Shown: in pieces, positions 43,147 through 52,238 of the stretch | Numbering within the stretch: the first letter of the stretch is position 1 | How the letters are laid out: each line of letters begins with the position of its first letter | Source of the DNA: CAYSDH01 sp964429805 | Lineage (GTDB): Bacteria; Bacteroidota; Bacteroidia; Flavobacteriales_D; JABDKJ01 | Length of the DNA: 63,247 nt | Assembly: GCA_964429805.1 (NCBI GenBank) | Contig: CAYSDH010000009.1 | Span: forward strand, 1-63,247 | Direction: 5' to 3' | Program-made: the position numbers and the translations under genes | The notes under the pieces: generated by a model | Told to the model about the DNA's origin: nothing | Database searches by the model: none | Seen by the model: the letters and a program-made list of their open reading frames with translations, nothing else

Positions 43147-44580
43147 CTGAAGTGAGTCTATCGGTTCTTCTATAATCTCCGTAGCGATACTGTCTGCGAC
43201 TTCGGTAATCATCACTGACGCAGAGTCTTGCTCGGCTTCCAATATTCCTTCAACAATCTTTAATTGGTCTAGGTCCCTTGACAAGAGATCATACATTCCT
43301 GCCTTTACTTTTTCGGTGACCAGCATGTCTTTTAGGTAAAATGTCCAAAAGGTATTCTGCTCACTCAGTGACTTTTCTTTGAGATGCATGAGCGAGAGGC
43401 TGTCATGTTCCAAAAAGTGATTTTGCACAGCTTGCCTGAGTATGTCAGTCGCTTGACCATGTCCGGTTGCGCTGACTGCCAAATCCATCAGCAAGCCCGT
43501 TGAGCGAATTTGTCTGTGACCGTCTATCGCGTCAAAAAAAGATGACAAATGAGCCTGAGCGTCTGCTTCTAATGGCTCAGTAAGTGTGCTATCTCCATCA
43601 CCAAACACGGCTTGAAACTCGGAGTATGATCTCGGAAATTTTTTAAAATACAGCAACCACAAACTGTCTCTATTACTCTGAACATCAGTCTTTGAAAAGT
43701 AGCTGGCCAGACTGTCAGCCATCACAGGCAGTGGCACTTGCTTTGATTTTCTGATGACCTCTATCGGTCGTTGATCTTTTCTTACATAGCCCAGCAAGGC
43801 CTGGTCCAGTTCGTCTTGATATTCTTGAAATAAAGGGCATCCGTTATGCCCACCGCCCTGCAGCGAAACGAACTTGGCCAGTGGGTTAAGCTCAGAAAGT
43901 CGTAAGCCATCTCGATGGGGTATGACCTCATCATCTGTGCCGTGAAACATGGTGATGCCACACTTTATCTGAGCCATATGCTCATAACTGCGCATCGGGA
44001 ATCGTACGAGTGCCGTCACCGGCATGTAGGGATAATTATTCTTCCCAATCTCTTCTATGCTGTAATAAGGCGCTTCTAAAATGAGGTGAATGGGTTTTCT
44101 ATTTGCTGCAGAATAGACCGCCACTCCTGTGCCGAGTGACTGACCGTAGATGACTATCTCCTCATCTGGATACATCTCCTTTATTCTGTCATAGACATCG
44201 AGACCATCGCTGTAGAGTGTTTCTTGAGACAAGCTGCCGTCACTTTTACCATACGAGCGGTAGTCGCAGATTATGGTCGCATAACCACGATTAATGAAGT
44301 GGCTGGCAATGGGTGAGCAGACCTCAACATTGCCCGTGTTGCCATGCCAAAAAAGCACCACCCCGTTGGGTTTATCTACTTTAAAATGAATGGCGTTTAG
44401 ATGGGTGCCATCCGTCATTTCTAATTCCAACTCTTCAAACGGACGAACAAATGTGTACTCATGATCTTCCGCTAATTCATAGGGATGAAACATGATAAAC
44501 TCTTGTCCAAAGTACAGAGCAGCAACGGCTAGGGCGTATAAGACACCACAGAATAGGACTAGCCGTTTCAGAAATTTCAT
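43108..44580 (-). CDS. Alpha/beta hydrolase with an uncharacterised C-terminal half
   Basis: A 490-residue protein. A membrane helix (residues 5-24) anchors it, probably with the catalytic domain outside. Residues about 50-265 are an alpha/beta hydrolase of the BEM46/ABHD13 type: oxyanion-loop FWHGNTGN, nucleophile elbow GQSLGTG (Ser148), acid HGTDDEVIP and His GGGHNGCP. Residues about 266-490 match no domain I know and end in an acidic Ser/Asp/Glu-rich stretch. The substrate is unknown. It is the last gene of the minus-strand group prfB-arsC-fumC-hydrolase (9 bp from fumC), and its 3' end overlaps proC by 39 bp. Confidence 0.85.
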   Translation of the reverse strand: MKFLKRLVLFCGVLYALAVAALYFGQEFIMFHPYELAEDHEYTFVRPFEELELEMTDGTHLNAIHFKVDKPNGVVLFWHGNTGNVEVCSPIASHFINRGYATIICDYRSYGKSDGSLSQETLYSDGLDVYDRIKEMYPDEEIVIYGQSLGTGVAVYSAANRKPIHLILEAPYYSIEEIGKNNYPYMPVTALVRFPMRSYEHMAQIKCGITMFHGTDDEVIPHRDGLRLSELNPLAKFVSLQGGGHNGCPLFQEYQDELDQALLGYVRKDQRPIEVIRKSKQVPLPVMADSLASYFSKTDVQSNRDSLWLLYFKKFPRSYSEFQAVFGDGDSTLTEPLEADAQAHLSSFFDAIDGHRQIRSTGLLMDLAVSATGHGQATDILRQAVQNHFLEHDSLSLMHLKEKSLSEQNTFWTFYLKDMLVTEKVKAGMYDLLSRDLDQLKIVEGILEAEQDSASVMITEVADSIATEIIEEPIDSLQSDTIKALHDSLN

Positions 44581-44589
44581 TCTTGAGAT

Positions 44590-45984
44590 TTACAGTCCAC
44601 CAACCATTTTCAAAGGGTCTACCCACTCATCAAATTCATCGGCTGTGAGGTAACCTAAGTTGAGGGATTCTTCTTTGAGCGTAGTGCCGTTTTGATGAGC
44701 CGTCTTGGCAATCTTGGCCGCTTTCTCATAGCCAATATGCGTATTGAGGGCAGTAACCAGCATGAGTGATTTTTTCAAGTTGGCATCAAGGCTGGCATAG
44801 TTAGGCGTGATGCCTGCTGCACAGTTGTCGTTAAATGAGACACAGGCATCACCAATCAATCTTGCCGACTGGAGTATGTTAGCTGCCATCATGGGTTTAA
44901 ACACGTTGAGCTCATAGTGACCCTGCGCACCACCAACGGTGATGGCTACATCATTACCCATCACCTGCGCACAGACCATAGTCAGGGCCTCGCACTGCGT
45001 AGGGTTTACTTTACCGGGCATGATAGATGAACCTGGCTCATTAGCCGGTATGACAATCTCTCCGATACCCGAGCGTGGACCTGAGGCGAGCATGCGAATG
45101 TCATTGGCAATCTTGTTTAACGAAACCGCTAGTCGCTTGAGCGCTGCGTGTGACTCGACCACGGCATCATGCGCGGCCAAGGCTTCAAATTTGTTTTCAG
45201 CGGTTACGAATGGTAATCCCGTAAACTCTGCAATCTTCTTGGCAACATGCTCGGCATAGCCTTTTGGCGTGTTGATGCCAGTTCCTACAGCGGTACCTCC
45301 CAATGCAACTTCTGACAGGTGAGCCAGTGAGTTGCGCAGCGCGCGTAGGCCATGCTCAAGTTGAGATGCGTAGCCACTAAATTCTTGCCCGAGTGTGAGT
45401 GGCGTGGCGTCCATCAAGTGGGTACGGCCAATCTTCACTACTTCAGAAAACTCTTTTGACTTGGCAACCAGTGTGGCATGAAGTTTTTCTACTCCAGGTA
45501 TACTGGTTTCTACAATCATCTTGTAGGCCGCAATGTGCATGCCCGTAGGAAAAGTATCGTTTGAAGACTGACTCTTATTGACATCATCATTGGGATGCAC
45601 GGGGCTAGTCCCTTCTCCAAGTGTGCCACCTGCCAAGACGTGGGCACGGTTAGAGACTACCTCATTGACATTCATATTACTCTGCGTACCTGAGCCCGTT
45701 TGCCAGATTACAAGCGGAAACTGATCATCATGCTGACCCGTCAAAATCTCTTCACAGACGGCAGAGATGAGATCTCTTTTTTCTTCACTCAACACTCCGA
45801 GCGCGCAGTTGGTATGAGCCGCAGCTTTTTTCAAATAAGCAAAACCATAGACTACTTCGAGCGGCATGGTGCCTGCTGCGCCAATTTTAAAGTTGTTGCG
45901 AGATCGCTCAGTCTGTGCACCCCAGTACTTGTCAGCTGGGACTTTGACCTCACCCATGGTGTCTTTTTCTATACGGTATTCCAT
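44590..45984 (-). CDS. fumC: Fumarate hydratase, class II
   Basis: Interconverts fumarate and malate in the TCA cycle. It has 464 residues, normal length, iron-free type. The superfamily signature SSIMPGKVNPTQCEA is intact, and GSGTQSNMNVNEV, HPNDDVNKSQSSNDTFPTGMH and KIGRTHLMDATPLTLGQEF carry the other active-site residues. It starts 4 bp after the arsC-like gene and is followed by the hydrolase after 9 bp, so all are likely co-transcribed. Confidence 0.97.
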   Translation of the reverse strand: MEYRIEKDTMGEVKVPADKYWGAQTERSRNNFKIGAAGTMPLEVVYGFAYLKKAAAHTNCALGVLSEEKRDLISAVCEEILTGQHDDQFPLVIWQTGSGTQSNMNVNEVVSNRAHVLAGGTLGEGTSPVHPNDDVNKSQSSNDTFPTGMHIAAYKMIVETSIPGVEKLHATLVAKSKEFSEVVKIGRTHLMDATPLTLGQEFSGYASQLEHGLRALRNSLAHLSEVALGGTAVGTGINTPKGYAEHVAKKIAEFTGLPFVTAENKFEALAAHDAVVESHAALKRLAVSLNKIANDIRMLASGPRSGIGEIVIPANEPGSSIMPGKVNPTQCEALTMVCAQVMGNDVAITVGGAQGHYELNVFKPMMAANILQSARLIGDACVSFNDNCAAGITPNYASLDANLKKSLMLVTALNTHIGYEKAAKIAKTAHQNGTTLKEESLNLGYLTADEFDEWVDPLKMVGGL

Positions 45985-45988
45985 TTTC

Positions 45989-46348
45989 TTACTGTCCTTT
46001 TTGTACTAGTTCTTCGACTCGGTCTAGTGGTCGGCCAACGACCGCATAATTGTCGCGAATGACGATGGGTCTTTCGATCAGTTTTGGGTATTCGAGCAGA
46101 ATGTCAATCCACTCGTCATCATTAAATTCTTTTCCTTTAAATCGCTCTTTGAAAATCAACTCGCCCTTGCGCAGCAATGCTTGCGGCTTGATGTTTAGTT
46201 TTGCCAATACCAGCTCAAACGCCTCTCTGCTTGGTGTCTCTTTGAGGTACTCAATCACCTGCGGCTCAATGCCGTTTTCATGCAGCAAAGCAAGCGCCTC
46301 TCTGCTCTTGCGGCAACGCGGATTGTGATAGATTGAAAACTTGGCCAT
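45989..46348 (-). CDS. ArsC/Spx-type arsenate reductase family protein
   Basis: A 119-residue thioredoxin-fold protein. Cys12 in YHNPRCRKSREAL matches the catalytic Cys of glutaredoxin-linked ArsC, and the arsenate-binding arginines have counterparts in LLRKGE, RPIVIRDN and GRPLDRV. The function as arsenate reductase is likely but not certain because Bacteroidetes homologs often sit in housekeeping operons without other ars genes, as here between prfB (3 bp) and fumC (4 bp). Confidence 0.88.
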   Translation of the reverse strand: MAKFSIYHNPRCRKSREALALLHENGIEPQVIEYLKETPSREAFELVLAKLNIKPQALLRKGELIFKERFKGKEFNDDEWIDILLEYPKLIERPIVIRDNYAVVGRPLDRVEELVQKGQ

Positions 46349-46351
46349 GAC

Positions 46352-47458
46352 TTACGAATTGGTGACTGAAGCCCCCTTTCCTTGGGCCATCAAAAATGCT
46401 TTGAGGAAGTCAGTAATGTCGCCATCCATGACCGCATCTACATTAGAAGTCTCATGATTGGTACGGTTGTCTTTCACCAACTTATAGGGCTGCATCACGT
46501 AATTACGAATCTGTGAGCCCCATTCTATTTTCTTCTTACCCGCTTCTATCTCATCTCTGGCGGCATTTTTCTTTGCCATCTCAATCTCGTAGAGCTGAGA
46601 CTTGAGCAAAGCCATGGCTTTGATTTTATTCTCTAGCTGAGACCTTGACTCTTTATTCTCAATGATGATTCCAGAAGGAATGTGACGGAGTCTTACAGCC
46701 GTCTCTACTTTGTTTACATTCTGCCCACCAGCACCTGATGCACGCATGGTCTCGTAGGTATAGTCAGAAGGCGGCACGTCTATCTCTATAGTCTCATCAA
46801 CCAGCGGGTAGACATAGACCGAGACAAAGGAGGTGTGTCTTTTGGCATTGGAGTCAAAAGGCGAAATGCGCACCAGTCTGTGCACGCCATTCTCTCCTTT
46901 CAAGTAGCCATAAGCAAACTCGCCTTCAAACTCTAGGGTGACCGACTTCACACCAGCCACATCACCTTCTTGCATGTCGAGTTCTTTGACTTTGTAACCG
47001 TTTTTCTCTCCCCACATGATGTACATCCGCATGAGCATACGGGCCCAGTCACAGGACTCTGTACCACCAGCACCGGCAGTGATTTGCATGACACCATTGA
47101 GTGCATCTTCTTCGGCAGAAAGCATGTTTTTAAACTCCATGTCGTCTACAGAAGTCAGGGCCTTGGTGTACTGCGCCATTACTTCTTCTTCAGGAGCTTC
47201 GCCTTCTTTGGCAAACTCATAGAGCACCTGGAGGTCACCCACCTGAGACTCGGTGAGGGCATAGCCTTCTGTCCAGACTTTGAGGTTCCTGATTTTCTTC
47301 ATCACTTTTTCCGCCTCTTTGGAGTCATTCCAAAAATTAGGGTCCAGCGTGTGCTTCTCCTCCTCCCTAATTTCCTCGAGCTTGTTGTCAATATCGAGAT
47401 AGGCGCGGAGCGCGGTCAGGCGTTCGTTTAGTTCTGCGACTTGTTCGGTCGTGATCAT
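46352..47458 (-). CDS. prfB: Peptide chain release factor 2 without frameshift
   Basis: Recognises UGA and UAA stop codons and triggers peptide release. It has 368 residues, in one uninterrupted frame. The stop-codon-reading SPF is at 199-201, and the catalytic GGQ at 244-246 within MRASGAGGQNVNKVETAVR. In many bacteria this gene needs a programmed +1 frameshift at a CTT TGA site in the motif YLD; here the same place (residues 20-22) reads TAT CTC GAT with no stop, so self-regulation by frameshifting is absent. A TACCTTCG box lies 4 bp upstream of the start. First gene of a four-gene minus-strand group. Confidence 0.97.
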   Translation of the reverse strand: MITTEQVAELNERLTALRAYLDIDNKLEEIREEEKHTLDPNFWNDSKEAEKVMKKIRNLKVWTEGYALTESQVGDLQVLYEFAKEGEAPEEEVMAQYTKALTSVDDMEFKNMLSAEEDALNGVMQITAGAGGTESCDWARMLMRMYIMWGEKNGYKVKELDMQEGDVAGVKSVTLEFEGEFAYGYLKGENGVHRLVRISPFDSNAKRHTSFVSVYVYPLVDETIEIDVPPSDYTYETMRASGAGGQNVNKVETAVRLRHIPSGIIIENKESRSQLENKIKAMALLKSQLYEIEMAKKNAARDEIEAGKKKIEWGSQIRNYVMQPYKLVKDNRTNHETSNVDAVMDGDITDFLKAFLMAQGKGASVTNS

Positions 47459-47462
47459 GGGC

Positions 47463-47470
47463 CGAAGGTA
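47463..47470 (-). promoter_or_regulatory. -7-like box TACCTTCG upstream of prfB
   Basis: The minus-strand TACCTTCG lies only 4 bp before the prfB start, so a transcript from it would be nearly leaderless. It is the same 8-mer as upstream of mgtE, manC, the thioredoxin-like gene and the MORN gene. Confidence 0.35.
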
Positions 47471-47550
47471 CTAGTTTGTGGACAATAGCTTGCTTAATAA
47501 AACAAGACTGGATTGTAGTGCGCTTGCGCAAGTGAGAATTAATAAAGTCT

Positions 47551-48012
47551 TTAGCTCGCGGTCAGTTTCAACTCAGCCATACACTCCATGATCAGATTTG
47601 ACTCATATCCTTTCTGCAAGAGGTATCGCTGAATTTTTGCTCTACGGTCATACTCGTTTTTTCCTTTCACTTTGGGGGCCTTGTGCGTGATTAGCTCTTT
47701 GATTTTGAGTATGTACTCGTCATAGTCCAGACTGGCCAGGGCCTCGTCAATCAGTCGATTAGCAATGCCTTTTTGACGCATGTGTGATCTAATCTTGTGT
47801 CTTCCCCAGTACTTCATTCGAAAGCGACCTTGGGCAAAAGCCTTGGCATATCGCTCTTCGTTAAGCAGGTCATCTTCTATCAGTTCCTTGATATATGGCT
47901 CTTTATTATGAACATCGAGGGCTTTCATTTTCTGGCGCACTTCTAACTCACAGCGCTCACGATATGCGCAGAAGCGAATCAGTTTATCGTACAATGCCGG
48001 GTCCACAGCCAT
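47551..48012 (-). CDS. recX: Regulatory protein RecX
   Basis: A helical inhibitor of RecA filaments. It has 153 residues. The three-helix repeat features are present: LIRFCAYRERCELEVRQKMKA, LIEDDLLNEERYAKAFAQGRFRMKYWGRHKIRSHMRQKGI and KIQRYLLQKGYESNLI. Family length is 150-160 in Bacteroidetes. recA is not next to it. It is separated from prfB by 92 bp. Confidence 0.92.
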   Translation of the reverse strand: MAVDPALYDKLIRFCAYRERCELEVRQKMKALDVHNKEPYIKELIEDDLLNEERYAKAFAQGRFRMKYWGRHKIRSHMRQKGIANRLIDEALASLDYDEYILKIKELITHKAPKVKGKNEYDRRAKIQRYLLQKGYESNLIMECMAELKLTAS

Positions 48013-48052
48013 GGGACAATGATACGCATTGGAGGGGAGGCGTGGAATTTAG

Positions 48053-48060
48053 TACCTTCA
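48053..48060 (+). promoter_or_regulatory. -7-like box TACCTTCA upstream of the first GEVED protein
   Basis: TACCTTCA differs by one base from the recurrent TACCTTCG and lies 21 bp before the ATG at 48082. No TTG at a suitable -33 distance. Confidence 0.3.
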
Positions 48061-48081
48061 TGATTGAAACCAAATGAAACC

Positions 48082-50076
48082 ATGCGCTTTTTTATTCTGA
48101 TTTTGCTTTGTCTTGTTTCAAGTGCTTCAAAAGCTCAGACGTGCGACACAGCCAACATGCGATTAACAGTAAACTCTGCGTTTGACTACCCTCCTATCCT
48201 ATCTTATTGCGAGCCGAGTGTAGACTGTTCAATAGCCGCCTTTGATAGTGTCTGGGCAAATCAGACAGGAGTAGGGGTAGTCTTTGACTCGGGAACTATT
48301 TCGTGCGCAGATAGCGCTGATTCTTACCTGGTCTTTAAACAGGATGATCCAGAATTCACCAACTTTCCAAACCCTAATTCTGACCCTTTTCATGCTGAAC
48401 CCGGGCAGGCTTTTCAACTGTCTTATTCTTGCCCTGGCTATGTGACAGCATGGGCAGATTGGAATCAAAGTGGGTCTTATGAAGTGAGTGAGCTCCTATT
48501 TGTAGAAGGAACAAATACCAACACGTCAATCGTGCGATCACACTTCATTAGCATACCATCAACTGCATGCACAGGCCTCACTCGAGTTAGGCTCCTTAGT
48601 CACGCTGAAGCAAACTTCCAAGAGCCCTGCCCAATAGCTGGATTGGGTCAAGTCGTTGAACTGGAACTCGTAATTGGTGACTCGAGTAATCCTGCTCCCA
48701 CCTGCTCGTATGGCGACAACTATCTGTGCGAAGAAGACAGTATACATTTTACTGTAAACGACTATGATTATGTGTCAGGAATGGAGTTGTTTTTCATCTA
48801 TGGTCAAGACAGTATTAGCCTCGGCACCGACTCTAGTCTTTGGAATTATTACGGAACACTGTCAGACTTATATGATGGTGCGGGAATGAACACCCCTGTG
48901 TCTGCGCAAGGCGCAGTGAGTGCCTTTCTGCTCGACTCTATAACAGACCAATGCGCTATTACAAATTCTACTCCTCTACTTACCTTAATTAGTCCTTGCG
49001 ATTTATGGTGTCAGATTGAAGTAGATTCTATCAACGTTTATTCAAGTGGGTCTATAGTGGATAGCGGAGACTCTTTGTGCTTACATGATTCTTTTTTCAT
49101 AAACTTTTTTGGGCAGCAAAGTGGCTTAGGAGTGTCAGACGAATTCGAACTTTCTTTGATTCATTTAAATGACACAAGCATTGTCTACACGCGGTCAATT
49201 GTCATCAATGACCAGCCGCCAATTCAGTCATTAGGATATCCAGATGTGTTTCACTTTTTAGAATTCATGATCGGGCAGACAGATACGATACCCACAGGGG
49301 GAGCATATACTTTATCCATATCGCAATTTAACTCGCATAGCCAGTTAGCATGTCCAGGTTCTTTTTCAATTGACTTAACTATATCAGATTTCGATGATTC
49401 TGAGTGTGGTTCCTGCGAACTAGGGAGCCTCAGTCTTCAATCGATGGATAATGTGCTCTGTGAAGGTGAGTGTGTCGATTATACCATTGAGAATTATAAC
49501 TACTTGGCTGGAGGAAACCTCGTTTTGAGTGTTGAGGAAACAGGAGGAACCTTTAGTACTTTATATGACATTCCAAATGGCAGTTTAGAGTATGACTTGG
49601 GGAATAATGAGTTTAGCATTGAAGAAATTGGAAGCACAGTCAATTACATACACGCTTGCAATCAGGAAAACATTGAGGCTCCGGTGGACAGTTTGTTTCT
49701 TTCACTCTTAGCAGGAGAATATCAATTGACCGCTGCAGTTACTTTTCCTGGAACAGATAGTCTCTGCGGCTTTTCGAGTAATGCTGTTTTTATCACTGTT
49801 ATTGACAGTTCGGACTCACAATGCGGAGGAACTTCCTTACTTGAGTTTGCAGACAAAGACTGGTCCGTAACACCAGTTCCAGCATCTGGTGAAATCAACA
49901 TTGAATTCAAGGAAAGATCAGCAGATTGGGGCATCACTCTTTACGATGTCTTTGGTCGAGAAGTGATGTCTGCCCAACAGAAAAGACTGGACGTTTCTAT
50001 TTTAACTCGTGGGGTCTACATTCTTGAGTTGAGTAGGGGAGCCTTGAAGCACCAACGGAAAATAATTCTCGAATGA
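48082..50076 (+). CDS. T9SS-sorted GEVED-domain secreted protein (paralog 1)
   Basis: A 664-residue protein starting at ATG 48082 (MRFFILILLCLVSSASKAQ signal peptide); a TTG 18 bp upstream is less likely. Residues about 95-205 are a GEVED domain, with YVTAWADWNQSGSYEVSELLF and the closing RVRLLSHAEA. The middle (about 215-575) holds repeated Cys-containing strands, for example CEEDSIHFTVNDYDYVSG, CEGECVDYTIENYNYLAG, that suggest several similar Ig-like modules. The end (TPVPASGEINIEF ... RGVYILELSRG ... QRKIILE) is a type A sorting domain. It overlaps the next paralog by 4 bp (ATGA). Confidence 0.87.
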   Translation: MRFFILILLCLVSSASKAQTCDTANMRLTVNSAFDYPPILSYCEPSVDCSIAAFDSVWANQTGVGVVFDSGTISCADSADSYLVFKQDDPEFTNFPNPNSDPFHAEPGQAFQLSYSCPGYVTAWADWNQSGSYEVSELLFVEGTNTNTSIVRSHFISIPSTACTGLTRVRLLSHAEANFQEPCPIAGLGQVVELELVIGDSSNPAPTCSYGDNYLCEEDSIHFTVNDYDYVSGMELFFIYGQDSISLGTDSSLWNYYGTLSDLYDGAGMNTPVSAQGAVSAFLLDSITDQCAITNSTPLLTLISPCDLWCQIEVDSINVYSSGSIVDSGDSLCLHDSFFINFFGQQSGLGVSDEFELSLIHLNDTSIVYTRSIVINDQPPIQSLGYPDVFHFLEFMIGQTDTIPTGGAYTLSISQFNSHSQLACPGSFSIDLTISDFDDSECGSCELGSLSLQSMDNVLCEGECVDYTIENYNYLAGGNLVLSVEETGGTFSTLYDIPNGSLEYDLGNNEFSIEEIGSTVNYIHACNQENIEAPVDSLFLSLLAGEYQLTAAVTFPGTDSLCGFSSNAVFITVIDSSDSQCGGTSLLEFADKDWSVTPVPASGEINIEFKERSADWGITLYDVFGREVMSAQQKRLDVSILTRGVYILELSRGALKHQRKIILE

Positions 50077-52196
50077 AGAATCAATACAGCGCACTTTCAC
50101 AGGCCTTTATAGTGAGCCTTTTTTTATTGCTAAGCACCAACATAAGTGCCCAATCATTGGAGCTACACCCTCATAATGGGTCGGCAAAAGCAGGGACTCT
50201 TGCCCCTGCACAGAAGTCAACAAATAATGCCACAGTGGGTGAGATTAGAATGCGCCAAAATGGTGAGGCCATTTTCACAAACGACCCTTTGTTTTATTGC
50301 ACCATGATTCTAGACAACTGCGCTGAATATCACTTGGAATCAATCGCAATACAATTTCCCTTGGCACAGAATGACACCAGCAACTTGGTTTTTAACGACC
50401 CCGAGATAGGCTGTATACCAGTTTCAAACAATACGGTGATTTACGCTCTTGATAATCCTGCCTATACAGAAGTTCCACAATCCATGTCTTCGCACCTCAC
50501 TGTGCAGCCCAGTGACACGTTTAGAGTGCGTTACAGCACATCAACAGCTTCACCGAGCTATGTCAGTGTCTTTGCTGACTGGGACGGAAACGGAATTTTT
50601 GAACTTCAAGATAATCTCTTGAATGCGGAATCTGACACGGTAGATTATACGTTGACCCGTTCGCTAGACATCATTGTGCCAGACACTGTGTGCAATGGTG
50701 TGCGTAGGGTCCGTTTTGTAGTTAGAGATGTGCCAGACAGCTACTTTTCTTGTGACTTAGCACCGGGGGCTGAAGGGCAAACCATAGACATAGATTTTGA
50801 AGTGACAGGGGGACAAGATTGTCTGCCTCTAATCTGTCCATTTGATGTGGTTGAACTAGAGCCCATCGGCAGCGACCTAGGTCTTGGTGTAGACTTCATC
50901 TGGCTAATTGATGACACGATAGAAATAAACATGGGCGCCTTTCCAAATAACCCGGAGTTTAATGGAATACTGGATTCGCTCTTTACATTTCCTGGAGTCA
51001 CCTATCCAGGAGTGGGAATTCACACACTCTCTGCCATTGCAGTAGATACGCTGACAGACAGCATCTGTGATTACAGCAGCAATGAGCTTCTTTTTGAATT
51101 AACCGACTCAGTGTGCAATGCAACTTTGATTTGTGACATTAGTTCTTTTGAAATTAAGCCTTATGGCATCCCTCTCTATCCTGACTCAATATTACCAGTT
51201 TATTCATTTTGTCCATTTGACCACTTCAGCGCAGTTAGCGGATACTCTTCTCCTTCCTCAATTGAGACAGTTTTTGGTATGATGGAGTATACGTTTATAA
51301 ATCAATCTGACAGCTCCGAACAATACCTAGTCGAATTTTCATCTCCTCCCGGCTCATTTCTCTCGTTTGTAGAAGATTTTAAAAGCCTCTTTGGAGTTTC
51401 TGACCCCTTAAATGAACCATATCCAACACCTGGAATTTACAAAGTAACCGGAAACGTGTATTCTGAGTTGCTTGATGTTTATTGTCAGAGCCCAACTGAG
51501 TATTTAATAGAAATCCTGGCTCCGAGTAACGAAGGCTGCACAGGGTGTCAGTCTGGCGATTTTCTTATCACTTTGTTGAGCGATAGCATCTTTTGTCCAG
51601 GTGAAAGTATCTGCATTGAAATAACAGGATACTCTGCTAATGGTGAAGACTGGTTTTTTGGAGAAAATTATGCTCTCGGCTTGACTTCCATTGAAGATGG
51701 GAGTGTGCATTTCATCGACTTTAACGAGTCCTTTTATTCTGGGTATCATGTCTACACTCACACCTCTTGGTACCAAGGCTGCCTCGACATTTGGGAACTA
51801 ATCGAAAACTCAGGCCAAGAAGCCCCTCCGCCTGGTCAGTATCAGATTAGCGGGCAGGTGTATCTCGGAGACTCCTTGTGCGCAGAAACCATGACTTCTC
51901 AAGTCATTACTTTACTCGACTCCACCTGGACAGCATGTGGCGGAACAGTGGGTATAAACGACTCTCAGCAGCTCATTGATTGGGTCGTGTACCCCAATCC
52001 GGCACAAGATTACGTCAGACTAGATTTTGACGCACAAGGCAATGACTGGACTGTGAGACTCGTGGATCAAATGGGGAAAGTCCTCTTGAGCGAAAAGAAT
52101 AAAACCATTGACCTCTCTGCTGTATCGAGTGGCTTGTATGTCCTTGAGCTCGAGCTCTCTGGACTCCTGTCACGAAAAAAGCTCTTGGTAGAGTAG
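50073..52196 (+). CDS. T9SS-sorted GEVED-domain secreted protein (paralog 2)
   Basis: A 707-residue protein with a signal peptide (to NISAQ). A GEVED domain lies at about 150-245 (SYVSVFADWDGNGIFELQDNLL, RRVRFVVRDV). The following modules (CPFDVVELEPIGSD, CDISSFEIKPYG, CPGESICIEITGYSANGED) mirror those of the preceding gene, and the C-terminal VVYPNPAQDYVRLDF ... SGLYVLELELSG ... RKKLLVE is a type A sorting domain. Overlap by 4 bp and shared layout show that the two genes are tandem paralogs expressed together. Ligand or partner unknown. Confidence 0.87.
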   Translation: MKNQYSALSQAFIVSLFLLLSTNISAQSLELHPHNGSAKAGTLAPAQKSTNNATVGEIRMRQNGEAIFTNDPLFYCTMILDNCAEYHLESIAIQFPLAQNDTSNLVFNDPEIGCIPVSNNTVIYALDNPAYTEVPQSMSSHLTVQPSDTFRVRYSTSTASPSYVSVFADWDGNGIFELQDNLLNAESDTVDYTLTRSLDIIVPDTVCNGVRRVRFVVRDVPDSYFSCDLAPGAEGQTIDIDFEVTGGQDCLPLICPFDVVELEPIGSDLGLGVDFIWLIDDTIEINMGAFPNNPEFNGILDSLFTFPGVTYPGVGIHTLSAIAVDTLTDSICDYSSNELLFELTDSVCNATLICDISSFEIKPYGIPLYPDSILPVYSFCPFDHFSAVSGYSSPSSIETVFGMMEYTFINQSDSSEQYLVEFSSPPGSFLSFVEDFKSLFGVSDPLNEPYPTPGIYKVTGNVYSELLDVYCQSPTEYLIEILAPSNEGCTGCQSGDFLITLLSDSIFCPGESICIEITGYSANGEDWFFGENYALGLTSIEDGSVHFIDFNESFYSGYHVYTHTSWYQGCLDIWELIENSGQEAPPPGQYQISGQVYLGDSLCAETMTSQVITLLDSTWTACGGTVGINDSQQLIDWVVYPNPAQDYVRLDFDAQGNDWTVRLVDQMGKVLLSEKNKTIDLSAVSSGLYVLELELSGLLSRKKLLVE

Positions 52197-52238
52197 TCTT
52201 AAGAAGGTACTTTGAGGGCCTAATCAAAAATCAAACCT

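Noticed and set aside
46352..47458. prfB as a frameshifted gene
   Set aside because: The full 368-residue frame is intact, and the usual TGA is replaced by CTC GAT, so no frameshift is needed.
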